The position numbers were made by a program, and so were the translations under genes. From assembly GCF_900141745.1 (NCBI RefSeq), contig NZ_FSRM01000001.1, forward strand, positions 2,418,001-2,482,000: 64,000 nt of DNA, given 5' to 3'. The DNA is from Paraburkholderia phenazinium (GTDB lineage: Bacteria > Pseudomonadota > Gammaproteobacteria > Burkholderiales > Burkholderiaceae). Numbering within the stretch: the first letter of the stretch is position 1; the number at the start of each line of letters is the position of its first letter. The notes beneath the pieces were generated by a model. The model saw only the letters and a list, made by a program, of their open reading frames with translations. It did not search any database and was not told where the DNA came from. Shown one piece after another: positions 43,688-53,361 of this stretch.

Positions 43688-43858
43688 TCAGAAGCGCATT
43701 CCGGTGGAGCAGGCACCCGCGAAACCGCCGCCGCTGCCGCCCCCAGCGCCGCAGAAGACGCCGCAGCCCGAGAGCGAAACGGCCAGTACGATGCCGGCTA
43801 ACCCGGCGCGCAATAGGCTCGACCGGTTTCGACGGCGCTGCAAACGCTCGGTGTCCAT
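43688..43858 (-). CDS. 56-residue Cys/Gly-rich mini-lipoprotein
   Basis: A very basic N-terminus (MDTERLQRRRNR) leads to a hydrophobic stretch and lipobox LSGC (Cys32). A short tail then is almost only Gly, Ala, Ser, Phe and Cys (Cys36, Cys50) and ends TGMRF. The open frame extends upstream to 43987 but the ATG at 43858 gives the signal-peptide start. It lies 117 bp upstream of the TPR-ATP-grasp gene on the same strand. A small membrane-anchored peptide beside a ligase is suggestive of a modified product, but no modification motif is proven. Confidence 0.6.
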   Translation of the reverse strand: MDTERLQRRRNRSSLLRAGLAGIVLAVSLSGCGVFCGAGGGSGGGFAGACSTGMRF

Positions 43859-44165
43859 GGGATGCCACCCGGCACGCATCGCATCGGGAAGGGTATGTAA
43901 TGAACGGATCGCACGGGATGAACTGAACAGGGTGAAGCGCATAAGAACTCTGAATGGAATGACAAGGATGGGCGTGGATACCGTCATTCGAAAGCAAGTC
44001 GTAATCTTCGAGATTGAGTAACCACGGTGCCACGACCCTAACGCAGCACCATACGCGCTTCAAATACGCTGAATCCGAAAATCAGAGGGGATTGTCAGCT
44101 TCATGGTCGACCCTTACGCTTGCCTCGCTGATAGAATGCGTGAGCCGCAACGTAGTGGACTGCAG

Positions 44166-45292
<1,127 letters not shown>

Positions 45293-45322
45293 AATCCATC
45301 ATCCCCCTCATCGGCGTCGATC

Positions 45323-46249
45323 ATGATCGCCCATCGCACTTTCGAACTGGTCGCGCCATCAGGCTATCCACATGATCCCGACGCGATTCACCGCGCTCTG
45401 CACCGGTTGCATGCAGAGGGACATCGTGTGGAGGGCGTCAGTGCTACGGAGCGCCGTTATCAGCGTTTTGCCGGCACCGACGGCGAGCGCGCGGCCGAGT
45501 TGAACCGTTTGGCCGACCCGTCGCGCAAGCTGCCGGACATCGTGCTGGCAGTGCGCGGCGGCTATGGTGCGGTGCGTATCCTGCACGGCCTTGATTACGA
45601 TGGCTTGCAGCGGCGGCTCACCGATCAGCCGGTGGCGTTGGTAGGACACAGCGATTTCACGGCCATACAGATGGCGCTGCTGGCGCGCGCCGGGCTGAAA
45701 ACGTTCGGCGGTCCGATGCTGATGGGTGATTTCGGCGCGCCGGACCTGAGCGAATTCACCATGCAGCACTTCTGGGCGGCGCTGACCAGGCCGAACTTCA
45801 CGATAACGAGCACCGTGCCTCAAGCGCAGACGGTCGACGTCAGCGGGATGCTGTGGGGCGGCAATCTGGCGGTGTTGGCCTCGCTGGTCGGCACGCCCTA
45901 TATGCCGCCGGTGGACGGTGGCATCCTGTTCGTCGAGGACGTCAACGAACAGCCGTTCCGGCTCGAGCGCACGCTTTATCAACTGCATCTGGCCGGGATT
46001 CTCGAACGGCAACAGGCCCTTGTGATTGGCGATTTCTCGGGCGGCAAGCCGTTCGAATACGACAACGGCTACGATCTGAATACGATGATCGAGCATGTGC
46101 GCTCGGTGATCGGCATTCCGGTGATCACCGGCCTGGAGTTCGGCCATATCCCTAACCTGGTGACGCTGCCGGTCGGCGCGGATGCGCACCTTGTCTCAGA
46201 TCCGCACGGCTTTACGATGACGGTGTCGGAGTACCCTCATCTGAGCTGA
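45323..46249 (+). CDS. ldcA: L,D-carboxypeptidase (muramoyltetrapeptide carboxypeptidase)
   Basis: 308 residues of peptidase family S66, which removes the terminal D-Ala from murein tetrapeptides in the cytoplasm during peptidoglycan recycling. The nucleophile Ser110 lies in VGHSDFTAI, the catalytic Glu in FVEDVNEQPFRLER, and the His in FGHIPNLVTLPVG. The N-terminal LVAPSGYP and RGGYGAVRIL segments are typical. It follows tadA by 30 bp and ends at a clear terminator. Confidence 0.95.
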   Translation: MIAHRTFELVAPSGYPHDPDAIHRALHRLHAEGHRVEGVSATERRYQRFAGTDGERAAELNRLADPSRKLPDIVLAVRGGYGAVRILHGLDYDGLQRRLTDQPVALVGHSDFTAIQMALLARAGLKTFGGPMLMGDFGAPDLSEFTMQHFWAALTRPNFTITSTVPQAQTVDVSGMLWGGNLAVLASLVGTPYMPPVDGGILFVEDVNEQPFRLERTLYQLHLAGILERQQALVIGDFSGGKPFEYDNGYDLNTMIEHVRSVIGIPVITGLEFGHIPNLVTLPVGADAHLVSDPHGFTMTVSEYPHLS

Positions 46250-46270
46250 CGGATGATTCATCGGGGAGTG

Positions 46271-46297
46271 AAGCGGGCGCTGCCCGCTTTATTTTTG
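46271..46297 (+). terminator. Rho-independent terminator of the tadA-ldcA unit
   Basis: AAGCGGGC (46271-46278) pairs perfectly with GCCCGCTT (46282-46289) across a 3-nt loop, followed by TATTTTT. It starts 22 bp after the ldcA stop. Confidence 0.88.
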
Positions 46298-46366
46298 CGT
46301 TAGTAACGCAACTAACGGTCTGACTTTGTTGGTGACGGCGGCGGCGAAGCAGGGTTGATGGGACAG

Positions 46367-46382
46367 ATTTTGTTGACAAAAT
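46367..46382. promoter_or_regulatory. Distal operator-like palindrome of the GntR gene
   Basis: ATTTTGT-TG-ACAAAAT is a perfect inverted repeat with the core TTGTTGACAA. The same core recurs at 46511-46520, 141 bp downstream, in the promoter of the GntR gene. The spacing of about 13 helical turns would allow looping by a regulator dimer pair. Confidence 0.5.
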
Positions 46383-46509
46383 TTTCGTCTAAAAATTTGC
46401 CCGATTTCTTCAGACAGAAGCGTGTAGCAAGCGTGGCGGGCGTTCTGGCCAGATCAAGAAGTCCGCCAACCTGAGGTCGAACCACAATCGTTGAAAATTC
46501 AATATTGAA

Positions 46510-46541
46510 ATTGTTGACAATCATTGTGTCCATCCTATGAT
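46510..46541 (+). promoter_or_regulatory. Promoter and proximal operator of the GntR regulator gene
   Basis: TTGACA (46514-46519)-N16-TATGAT (46536-46541) is a near-consensus sigma70 promoter about 25 bp before the GntR ATG. The palindrome ATTGT-TG-ACAAT (46510-46521) covers the -35 box. TTGT-N2-ACAA is a typical FCD/GntR operator shape, so autorepression is likely. Confidence 0.65.
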
Positions 46542-46565
46542 GAGCAACATAACGGAACGGACATC

Positions 46566-47282
46566 ATGTCGACCCCATCCTCCGCCACTGCGAATGGTTC
46601 AAAACCCGAAGCGCTCGCCGAGCGTATTCGCGCTGCGATCCTCGAGCATCGACTCGCCCCTGGGGCCAAGCTGACAGAAGCGCAGTTGTGCGAAGTATTT
46701 GGCGTCAAACGCGGGCCGATCCGCCAGGCGCTCGCGTTGCTGGCGACCGATCACCTCGTCGATCTCGAGCCGAACCGCGGCGCTTTTGTCGCGAGTCCGT
46801 CGTTGCAGGAAGTGCACGAGGTGTTCGAGATGCGCCGCATTATCGAACTTGCCGTGGTGGAGAAGATCTGCGCCGGTCATGGCCCGCGCCGCCTGAAGAA
46901 CATTGGCAGCATGATCGGCCGAGAGCGCAAAGCGTTCGAAACGCGTGACTTTTCGGCCTGGATCCGGCTCTCGGGTGAGTTTCACACGGAGCTGGCGTCG
47001 CTCACCGGCAACACGGTGCTGTGTAACTGCCTGAACGGACTGGTTGCACGCTCGACCTTGATTTCGGCTTTGTACGAGTCGCTCGGCCGCAGTCCGTGCT
47101 CGTTCGAAGACCACGAAGCGATTCTCGCCGCGCTCGACGCCGGCGATGCGAAGGAGGCAGCGGCCCTGATGTCGCGCCACTTGCAAAGCGTCGAACTGAA
47201 GATGCTCGACAGGCCGGCACGCGGCGCAGCGGATCTGCACGAAGTGTTTGGCGCAAGGCCGGTAAAAACCGCGTCGTCCTGA
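46566..47282 (+). CDS. GntR-family (FCD) regulator of the ureide/purine cluster
   Basis: 238 residues: winged HTH about 15-75 (LCEVFGVKRGPIRQALALLATDHLV) and FCD ligand domain about 85-215 with metal-binding-type residues (EFHTELASLTGN, FEDHEAILAAL). It opens the run leading to the NCS1 permease and allantoin genes, so it probably senses a ureide or purine. ATG 46566 fits the short leader from the promoter above. Two TTGTTGACAA operators precede it. Confidence 0.9.
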   Translation: MSTPSSATANGSKPEALAERIRAAILEHRLAPGAKLTEAQLCEVFGVKRGPIRQALALLATDHLVDLEPNRGAFVASPSLQEVHEVFEMRRIIELAVVEKICAGHGPRRLKNIGSMIGRERKAFETRDFSAWIRLSGEFHTELASLTGNTVLCNCLNGLVARSTLISALYESLGRSPCSFEDHEAILAALDAGDAKEAAALMSRHLQSVELKMLDRPARGAADLHEVFGARPVKTASS

Positions 47283-47658
47283 GGCAGCCTGCCTGTGCGC
47301 GTCGATCGACGCGCATCACGGAGCAGGAATTGCGAGGGGCACGCGTTGCACTGAATTTGAACTGACGAATCATCGCGAACCGGCGATGTGGACAAGTACG
47401 TCCATACGTTTTGCACGCGGCCGGCTGAACCGGGCCGCATGCACGCGAGAACGCTTCGGCGCGAGTGCGCGGTGAGTGGCGAAGCGATAACGATAAGTAC
47501 TTAGTTATGCTTATTTGAACGATTAGGCATCAAGGTACAGGGACAACCGCGGGAATGTCGTACGGGCACGATCCATCCCGACAGGGAAGAGGTTGCGCGT
47601 GACAGATGCAGTACCCGTCGACGGCAAATCGACGGCCCCCTACACCCAAGGAGAAGTC
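47283..47658. other. 376-bp gap before the NCS1 permease
   Basis: It contains a perfect 20-bp palindrome (47296-47315, centred on CGATCG) that may form a hairpin after the GntR gene, and a weaker dyad TGGAC-N6-GTCCA (47389-47404). An AT-rich patch near 47497-47525 is a plausible promoter for the permease. No TTGTTGACAA site and no gene were seen. Confidence 0.5.
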
Positions 47659-49152
47659 ATGGCTCAGTTCAGTGCGGTACCGGGTAATCCTGCTATTCCT
47701 CCGAATTCGACCTTCGGCGACGAAGGCTCGTCGGGCGATCCTGGCGTGCCTGCAGGCTACAGCGAACGGCTGTATAACGAGGATCTTGCACCGCTACGCC
47801 ACCAAACCTGGAGCGCGTACAACATCTTCGCGTTCTGGATGTCGGATGTGCATAGCGTGGGCGGCTACGTGTTCGCCGGCAGTCTGTTCGCGCTCGGCCT
47901 CACGAGTTGGCAGGTGCTGATCGCGCTACTGGTCGGGATCACGATCGTCAACGTGTTGTGCAACCTGATCGCCAAGCCGAGCCAGCAGAACGGCGTGCCC
48001 TATCCGGTCGCCTGCCGTGCGACGTTCGGCGTGCTCGGAGCGAACATTCCTGCGGTGATTCGCGGTTTGATCGCGGTCGCCTGGTACGGCATTCAGACGT
48101 ATCTTGCGTCGAGCGCGCTCGTGATCGTCGTGCTCAAATTTGTTCCGCAATGGTTGCCGTATGCGGACGTGCACCAGCATGGTTTCATGGGGTTGTCCGC
48201 GCTCGGCTGGGGCGGCTTCATGCTGCTGTGGGTGCTGCAGGCACTGGTGTTCTGGCACGGCATGGAAACGATCAAGAAGTTTATCGATTTCGCGGGTCCG
48301 GCCGTGTACGTCGTGATGTTCATCCTTGCGGGCTATATGGTGTGGCGCGCCGGCTGGCAGAACATCGGCATCAATCTGGGCGGTGTCAAATATCACGGAC
48401 TTGAAGTCGTGCCGGTGATGATCACGGCAATCTCGCTGGTGGTATCGTACTTCTCGGGTCCCATGCTTAACTTTGGCGACTTCTCGCGCTACGGCAAGAG
48501 CTTTCGCAGCGTAAAAAAGGGCAATTTCTGGGGCCTGCCGGTCAACTTCCTTGCGTTCTCGCTGGTGACCGTGGTGACGACTGCCGCCACGCTGCCGGTA
48601 TTCGGCCAGCTGATTACGGATCCGGTGGAAACGGTCGGCCGGATCGACTATCCGACCGCGGTGATTCTCGGCGCGTTGACCTTTACGATTGCGACGATCG
48701 GGATCAATATCGTGGCAAACTTCGTCTCGCCGGCCTTCGATTTCTCGAACGTCGCGCCGCGTCTGATCAGCTGGCGCATGGGCGGGATGCTGGCAGCGGT
48801 CGCGTCGATTTTCATCACGCCGTGGAATCTGTTCAACAACCCGGCCGTGATTCACTACACACTCGACGTGCTGGGCAGTTTCATCGGGCCTTTGTATGGT
48901 GTCCTGATCGTTGACTTCTACCTGGTGAAGCGCCAGAAAATTGTCCTGGACGATCTTTACACCGTGTCCGAAACAGGTAGCTACTGGTATCGCAATGGCG
49001 TGAACTACAAGGCCGTCGCTGCATTGTTGCCCGCGGCAGTGATCGCGGTGATCTGCGTGATGGTGCCGTCGTTGAACGGTATGGCGAATTTCTCGTGGTT
49101 TATCGGCGCTGCGCTTGGCGCCGTGTTCTACCGTGCATTGACTATCCGGTAA
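47659..49152 (+). CDS. NCS1-family nucleobase/allantoin:cation symporter
   Basis: 497 residues, 12 predicted helices, NCS1 signature at the N-terminus (LYNEDLAPLRHQTWSAYNIFAFWMSDVHSVGGY) and the helix 4-5 block (GVLGANIPAVIRGLIAVAWYGIQTY). Members carry hydantoins, allantoin, uracil or cytosine with Na+ or H+. Its position before a hydantoin/allantoin racemase and allantoinase argues for allantoin. AAGGAG precedes ATG 47659; the upstream TTG 47593 adds a non-conserved leader. Confidence 0.9.
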   Translation: MAQFSAVPGNPAIPPNSTFGDEGSSGDPGVPAGYSERLYNEDLAPLRHQTWSAYNIFAFWMSDVHSVGGYVFAGSLFALGLTSWQVLIALLVGITIVNVLCNLIAKPSQQNGVPYPVACRATFGVLGANIPAVIRGLIAVAWYGIQTYLASSALVIVVLKFVPQWLPYADVHQHGFMGLSALGWGGFMLLWVLQALVFWHGMETIKKFIDFAGPAVYVVMFILAGYMVWRAGWQNIGINLGGVKYHGLEVVPVMITAISLVVSYFSGPMLNFGDFSRYGKSFRSVKKGNFWGLPVNFLAFSLVTVVTTAATLPVFGQLITDPVETVGRIDYPTAVILGALTFTIATIGINIVANFVSPAFDFSNVAPRLISWRMGGMLAAVASIFITPWNLFNNPAVIHYTLDVLGSFIGPLYGVLIVDFYLVKRQKIVLDDLYTVSETGSYWYRNGVNYKAVAALLPAAVIAVICVMVPSLNGMANFSWFIGAALGAVFYRALTIR

Positions 49153-49175
49153 GCGTGCTGCAACAGGAGTTCGAA

Positions 49176-49949
49176 ATGCGTATCAAACTGATCAATCCGA
49201 ACACGACCCAGCGTATGACCGACGCGATGGGGCGCTGTGCAAGGGAGGTCGTGGCGCCTGGCACCGAGGTGATCGCGGTCAGCCCGACCATGGGGCCACC
49301 GTCGATCGAAGGCTACTACGACGAAGCGATCGCCACGCCAGGCCTGCTAGCCGAGGTCGCGGCGGGCGAGCGCGAAGGCTGCGACGGCTACGTGATTGCG
49401 TGCTTTGGCGATCCCGGTCTGTATGCGGCTCGCGAACTGGCGCGTGGGCCCGTGATTGGCATTGCCGAAGCGGCCATGCACGTGGCGAGCGTGCTGGCAC
49501 CGTCGTTTTCGGTCGTGACGACGCTCGCGCGTACCTGCGGCATGGCCTGGCATCTGGCCGAGCGCTACGGCATGACGCGCTTCTGCAACAACGTGCGGGC
49601 GACCGACGTGGCCGTGCTCGAACTCGATCAGCCTGGCTCGGAAGCGCGCCGCATCATCCTCGACGAATGCCGCCGGGCGCTCGATGAGGACGGCTCGTCG
49701 GCGATCGTGCTCGGCTGTGCCGGGATGGCCGAGTTGTGCGCGGAGATTCAGGGCGAACTGGGCGTGCCGGTGGTCGAAGGTGTGACTGCGGCGGTGAAAT
49801 GGGTGGAGGCGCTGGTCACGCTGCGGCTGGGCACGGCCAAGCGCGGCGATTACGCCCGGCCGCTGCTGAAACGCTATGACGGTGCCTTCGAAGCGTTTAG
49901 TCCGACAGAGGTGCATCCCATCCGGCCCCCGTCACGTTTCGGGCGCTGA
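49176..49949 (+). CDS. Hydantoin/allantoin racemase (Asp/Glu racemase superfamily)
   Basis: 257 residues with two opposed cysteine sites, VIACFGDPGL and AIVLGCAGM, the general acid/base pair of the superfamily, and the N-terminal IKLINPNTTQRMTD motif of hydantoin racemases. Here, 24 bp after an NCS1 permease and ahead of puuE, it most likely interconverts (R)- and (S)-allantoin (HpxA role). The ATG at 49176 has CAGGAG upstream. The C-terminal tail beyond residue 235 is longer than usual. Confidence 0.88.
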   Translation: MRIKLINPNTTQRMTDAMGRCAREVVAPGTEVIAVSPTMGPPSIEGYYDEAIATPGLLAEVAAGEREGCDGYVIACFGDPGLYAARELARGPVIGIAEAAMHVASVLAPSFSVVTTLARTCGMAWHLAERYGMTRFCNNVRATDVAVLELDQPGSEARRIILDECRRALDEDGSSAIVLGCAGMAELCAEIQGELGVPVVEGVTAAVKWVEALVTLRLGTAKRGDYARPLLKRYDGAFEAFSPTEVHPIRPPSRFGR

Positions 49950-50175
49950 TGCGCCCGAGGCCAGTCAGCTCCCCGTCCGCCCACATACATTCCTTCTGAC
50001 ACGCACTATCTGGCCGGGTGTATGGGCGCACCCGGACGTTTTCGTTACACTGGTTCCACCAGACGCTGGGCGGATCAGGCGGGCATTTTCGGCGGTTTCC
50101 GCCGGCGTCGCGGCGAGATTCAGGTGAGTTTCAAGTTCCACCACTCCCTTTTTGTCAGCACGCATTCGTCAAACC

Positions 50176-51126
50176 ATGCCATTCGACTCGAACTATCCAC
50201 GTGACCTGATCGGCTACGGCCGCCACCCGGTGCAGGCAAACTGGCCCGGACGGGCACGCGTCGCGGTGCAATTCGTGCTCAATTATGAAGAGGGCGGCGA
50301 AAACTGCGTGTTGCACGGCGACCCGGGCTCGGAGCAGTTCCTCTCGGAGATCGTCGGTGCGGCAGCCTATCCGGCGCGTCATATGAGCATGGAGTCGATC
50401 TACGAATATGGCTCGCGCGCCGGTGTCTGGCGCATCCTGCGCGAATTCGAAAAGCGCGGCCTGCCGCTGACGGTCTTCGGAGTCGGCATGGCTATCGAGC
50501 GTCATCCGGATCTCGCCCGTGCGTTTGTCGAACTGGGGCACGAGATTGCTTGCCATGGCTACCGCTGGATTCACTACCAGGACGTGTCGCCGGAGAAAGA
50601 GGCGGAACATATGCGCCTCGGCATGGAAGCGATCGAACGCGTGACGGGTGAGCGTCCGCTTGGCTGGTACACCGGCCGCGACAGTCCCAATACGCATCGC
50701 CTCGTCGCCGAATACGGCGGCTTCCTGTACGACTCGGATTACTACGGCGATGACCTGCCGTTCTGGATGGACGTCGAAGTCAGCGGCGGCGCGAAATCGC
50801 CGCAACTGATCGTGCCGTACACGCTAGACACCAACGACATGCGCTTTGCGAGCCCGCAAGGCTTCAATACCGCCGATCACTTCTTCACTTATCTGCGCGA
50901 CGCTTTCGACGTGCTGTACGAAGAGGGCGACGAAGCGCCGAAGATGCTTTCAATCGGCATGCATTGCCGTCTGCTGGGCCGCCCGGGCCGCTTCCGCGCG
51001 CTGCAACGCTTCCTCGATCATATCGAACGGCACGACCGCGTCTGGGTGACGCGGCGTGTGGATATTGCGCGGCACTGGCGCGAGCACCATCCTTACCAAC
51101 AACACCACCGCGGGGATGCGGCATGA
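50176..51126 (+). CDS. puuE: Cofactor-independent allantoinase (polysaccharide-deacetylase fold)
   Basis: 316 residues of the PuuE family, which hydrolyses allantoin to allantoate without the amidohydrolase fold. The N-terminus (YPRDLIGYGRHPVQANWPGRARVAVQFVLNYEEGGE) is diagnostic, followed by the NodB-like GHEIACHGYRWIHYQ and a Trp-rich region. ATG 50176 gives the canonical start; TTG 50152 is weaker. It overlaps uraD by 4 bp (ATGA). Confidence 0.94.
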   Translation: MPFDSNYPRDLIGYGRHPVQANWPGRARVAVQFVLNYEEGGENCVLHGDPGSEQFLSEIVGAAAYPARHMSMESIYEYGSRAGVWRILREFEKRGLPLTVFGVGMAIERHPDLARAFVELGHEIACHGYRWIHYQDVSPEKEAEHMRLGMEAIERVTGERPLGWYTGRDSPNTHRLVAEYGGFLYDSDYYGDDLPFWMDVEVSGGAKSPQLIVPYTLDTNDMRFASPQGFNTADHFFTYLRDAFDVLYEEGDEAPKMLSIGMHCRLLGRPGRFRALQRFLDHIERHDRVWVTRRVDIARHWREHHPYQQHHRGDAA

Positions 51127-51644
51127 AGGCGATGCAATACTCTCTGAATCAACTCAACAGCATTTCCACCGACGCGTTCGTCGCGGCGCTGTCGGGCATT
51201 TTCGAGCACTCGCCCTGGGTGGCGGAACTCGCAGCGGAGCAACGGCCTTTTGCCAGCATCGACGCGCTGCATCGCACGATGTCAAACGCGGTCGAGACGG
51301 CAGGCGAAACAAAGCAGCTCGCGCTGATCAACGCCCACCCGGAGCTCGCGGGCAAAGCTGCCGTGCGTGGTGAACTGACGGCCGAATCGACCCGCGAACA
51401 GAGCGGAGCGGGCCTGTCGCAATGCACGCAGGAAGAATTCGACAGACTGGTGGCGCTCAACGCCGCGTATCGCGAGAAGTTTGGCTTCCCATTCATTCTC
51501 GCGGTGCGCGGGTACGACCGCCACGGCATCATCGCCAACTTCGAAGCACGCGTGAACAATAGCCGCGCCGACGAATTGCGTGCGAGCCTCGACCAGATCT
51601 ACCGTATCGCACGCTTCAGGCTCGACGACCTGATCGACGCGTAA
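51123..51644 (+). CDS. uraD: 2-oxo-4-hydroxy-4-carboxy-5-ureidoimidazoline decarboxylase
   Basis: 173 residues. UraD decarboxylates OHCU to (S)-allantoin. The catalytic His72 lies in NAHPELAGKAA, followed by STREQSGAGLSQCTQEEFDRL and FGFPFILAVRG, which carry the conserved Glu/Arg positions. The ATG at 51123 overlaps the puuE stop; the longer frame upstream runs inside puuE and is not needed. Confidence 0.95.
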   Translation: MKAMQYSLNQLNSISTDAFVAALSGIFEHSPWVAELAAEQRPFASIDALHRTMSNAVETAGETKQLALINAHPELAGKAAVRGELTAESTREQSGAGLSQCTQEEFDRLVALNAAYREKFGFPFILAVRGYDRHGIIANFEARVNNSRADELRASLDQIYRIARFRLDDLIDA

Positions 51645-51744
51645 CCGCGCGTCAGTATCAGCACGCAGGCGCATGCTCTCTTAAGCGCCGCTGCAACCCG
51701 CGAACCGAAGCGTTTTTTTAGCATTATTAAAGAGGAAGACAAAG

Positions 51745-52755
51745 ATGGCACTCCCGATTCTCGATCCCAACGCACCGGACTTCACCCGCCGCTATGTGAA
51801 CCTGGCGGACCCGCGTCTCGGCGCGCAGGCGCTCGAGGCTAGCGACGATTTCTTCGCGCCGAAGGAACGGATGCTGAATCCGGAACCCGCTGTCTTTATT
51901 CCGGGCAAGTACGACGATCACGGCAAGTGGATGGACGGCTGGGAAACGCGCCGCAAGCGCATCTCCGGCTACGACTGGTGCGTCGTGAAGCTCGCGCGTC
52001 CGGGCGTAATCAAAGGTCTCGACCTCGATACGAGCCATTTCACGGGTAACTTCCCGCCGGCGGCTTCGGTGGAAGCGGCGCGTGTGGTGGATGGCCAGCC
52101 TAACCAGTCGACCCAGTGGACCGAAATCATCCCGTCGACCACACTGCAAGGCAATAGCCACCACTATCACGAAGTCAGCGACGCCAATGCGTACACGCAT
52201 CTGCGCGTCAACATCTACCCGGACGGCGGGATCGCACGTCTGCGCGTCTACGGCCAGCCGCAAGTGGACTGGGCCGGCGCGAGCCGCACTGAGCAGTTCG
52301 ATCTGGCTGCGATGGAAAACGGTGCGTACCTGGTCGCAGCAAACAACCAGCACTTCGGTGCAGCGTCGACTATCCTGATGCCGGGCCGTGGCGTGAACAT
52401 GGGCGACGGCTGGGAAACGCGCCGCCGCCGCGAACCGGGCAACGACTGGGCGATTGTTGCCCTCGCACAACCGGGTGTGATCAGGAAAATCGAAGTGGAT
52501 ACTGCGCACTTCAAGGGTAACTATCCGGACCGCTGCTCGATCCAGGCGGCGTATGTGACGGGCGGCACCGACAGTTCGTTGGTCACGCAGGCCATGTTCT
52601 GGCCGGTGTTGTTGGGCGAGCAGAAGCTGAAGATGGACAACCAGCACTATTTCGAAAGCGAAGTAGCGGCGCTCGGCCCGGTGACACACGTGCGCTTTAA
52701 CATCATTCCGGACGGCGGAGTTTCGCGTCTGCGTCTGTGGGGTACGCTCGCATAA
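51745..52755 (+). CDS. alc: Allantoicase
   Basis: 336 residues built from two similar beta-jellyroll halves. The repeat is visible in paired motifs: [39 protein letters not shown] and [39 protein letters not shown] (each separated here as DGWETRR plus DTxHFxGN). It cleaves allantoate to ureidoglycolate and urea. GAGGAA precedes the ATG. The stop shares a base with the allA start (TAATG). Confidence 0.96.
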   Translation: MALPILDPNAPDFTRRYVNLADPRLGAQALEASDDFFAPKERMLNPEPAVFIPGKYDDHGKWMDGWETRRKRISGYDWCVVKLARPGVIKGLDLDTSHFTGNFPPAASVEAARVVDGQPNQSTQWTEIIPSTTLQGNSHHYHEVSDANAYTHLRVNIYPDGGIARLRVYGQPQVDWAGASRTEQFDLAAMENGAYLVAANNQHFGAASTILMPGRGVNMGDGWETRRRREPGNDWAIVALAQPGVIRKIEVDTAHFKGNYPDRCSIQAAYVTGGTDSSLVTQAMFWPVLLGEQKLKMDNQHYFESEVAALGPVTHVRFNIIPDGGVSRLRLWGTLA

Positions 52756-53267
52756 TGAAAACGCTCGCTATCGAACCGCTGACGAAGGAAGCGTTCGCCC
52801 CGTTCGGCGACGTGATCGAACTCGAAGGCGCGAAGCAGATTCCGATCAACCTCGGCACGACGATCCGTTATCACGATCTCGCGAAAGTGGATGTGACGGA
52901 CGAGGGTGGCCGCACATTGGTGAACCTGTTTCGCGGTCAGCCGCGCGTGCTGCCGTTCGAAGTGAAGATGCTCGAGCGCCATCCGCTCGGCAGCCAGGCG
53001 TTTGTGCCGCTGAACGACAAGCCGTACCTGGTTGTGGTTGCGCCGGCTAGCGAACTTGATGCCGCGCAGATTCGTGCGTTCGTGACGAGCGGCTGGCAGG
53101 GCGTGAACTACGCGAAAGGCGTGTGGCATCACCCGCTGATCGCACTTGGTGAGGTGAGCGATTTCATCGTCGTGGATCGCGGCGGCGATGGGCTCAATCT
53201 CAACGAGCAGGATCTCACTGAGTCGCTATGGTTGACCGAGGATGCGTTGAGCGTGGCAACGGTTTGA
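52755..53267 (+). CDS. allA: Ureidoglycolate lyase
   Basis: 170 residues of the AllA family, a beta-barrel (cupin-like) enzyme that splits ureidoglycolate into glyoxylate and urea. The motifs [39 protein letters not shown], and [10 protein letters not shown] (metal/substrate His pair) are present. It is coupled to alc and closes the plus-strand ureide run. Confidence 0.95.
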   Translation: MKTLAIEPLTKEAFAPFGDVIELEGAKQIPINLGTTIRYHDLAKVDVTDEGGRTLVNLFRGQPRVLPFEVKMLERHPLGSQAFVPLNDKPYLVVVAPASELDAAQIRAFVTSGWQGVNYAKGVWHHPLIALGEVSDFIVVDRGGDGLNLNEQDLTESLWLTEDALSVATV

Positions 53268-53319
53268 TGGGGTAGCAGATCACGCATACGGCGCGATTGC
53301 GTCAATCGCAGGAAACACA

Positions 53320-53351
53320 AAACGCCCGGGGCATGAGCCTCGGGCGTTTTT
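53320..53351. terminator. Bidirectional rho-independent terminator between allA and hipA
   Basis: AACGCCCG pairs with CGGGCGTT, with GGC/GCC inside, flanked by AAAA on the left and TTTTT on the right. It lies between two convergent genes and can serve both. Confidence 0.9.
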
Positions 53352-53361
53352 GCATCGTACG

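Noticed and set aside
42288..44063. 591-codon minus-strand frame overlapping the ATP-grasp gene
   Set aside because: Arg-rich low-complexity translation in a shifted frame; the overlapping frame carries clear TPR and ATP-grasp motifs.
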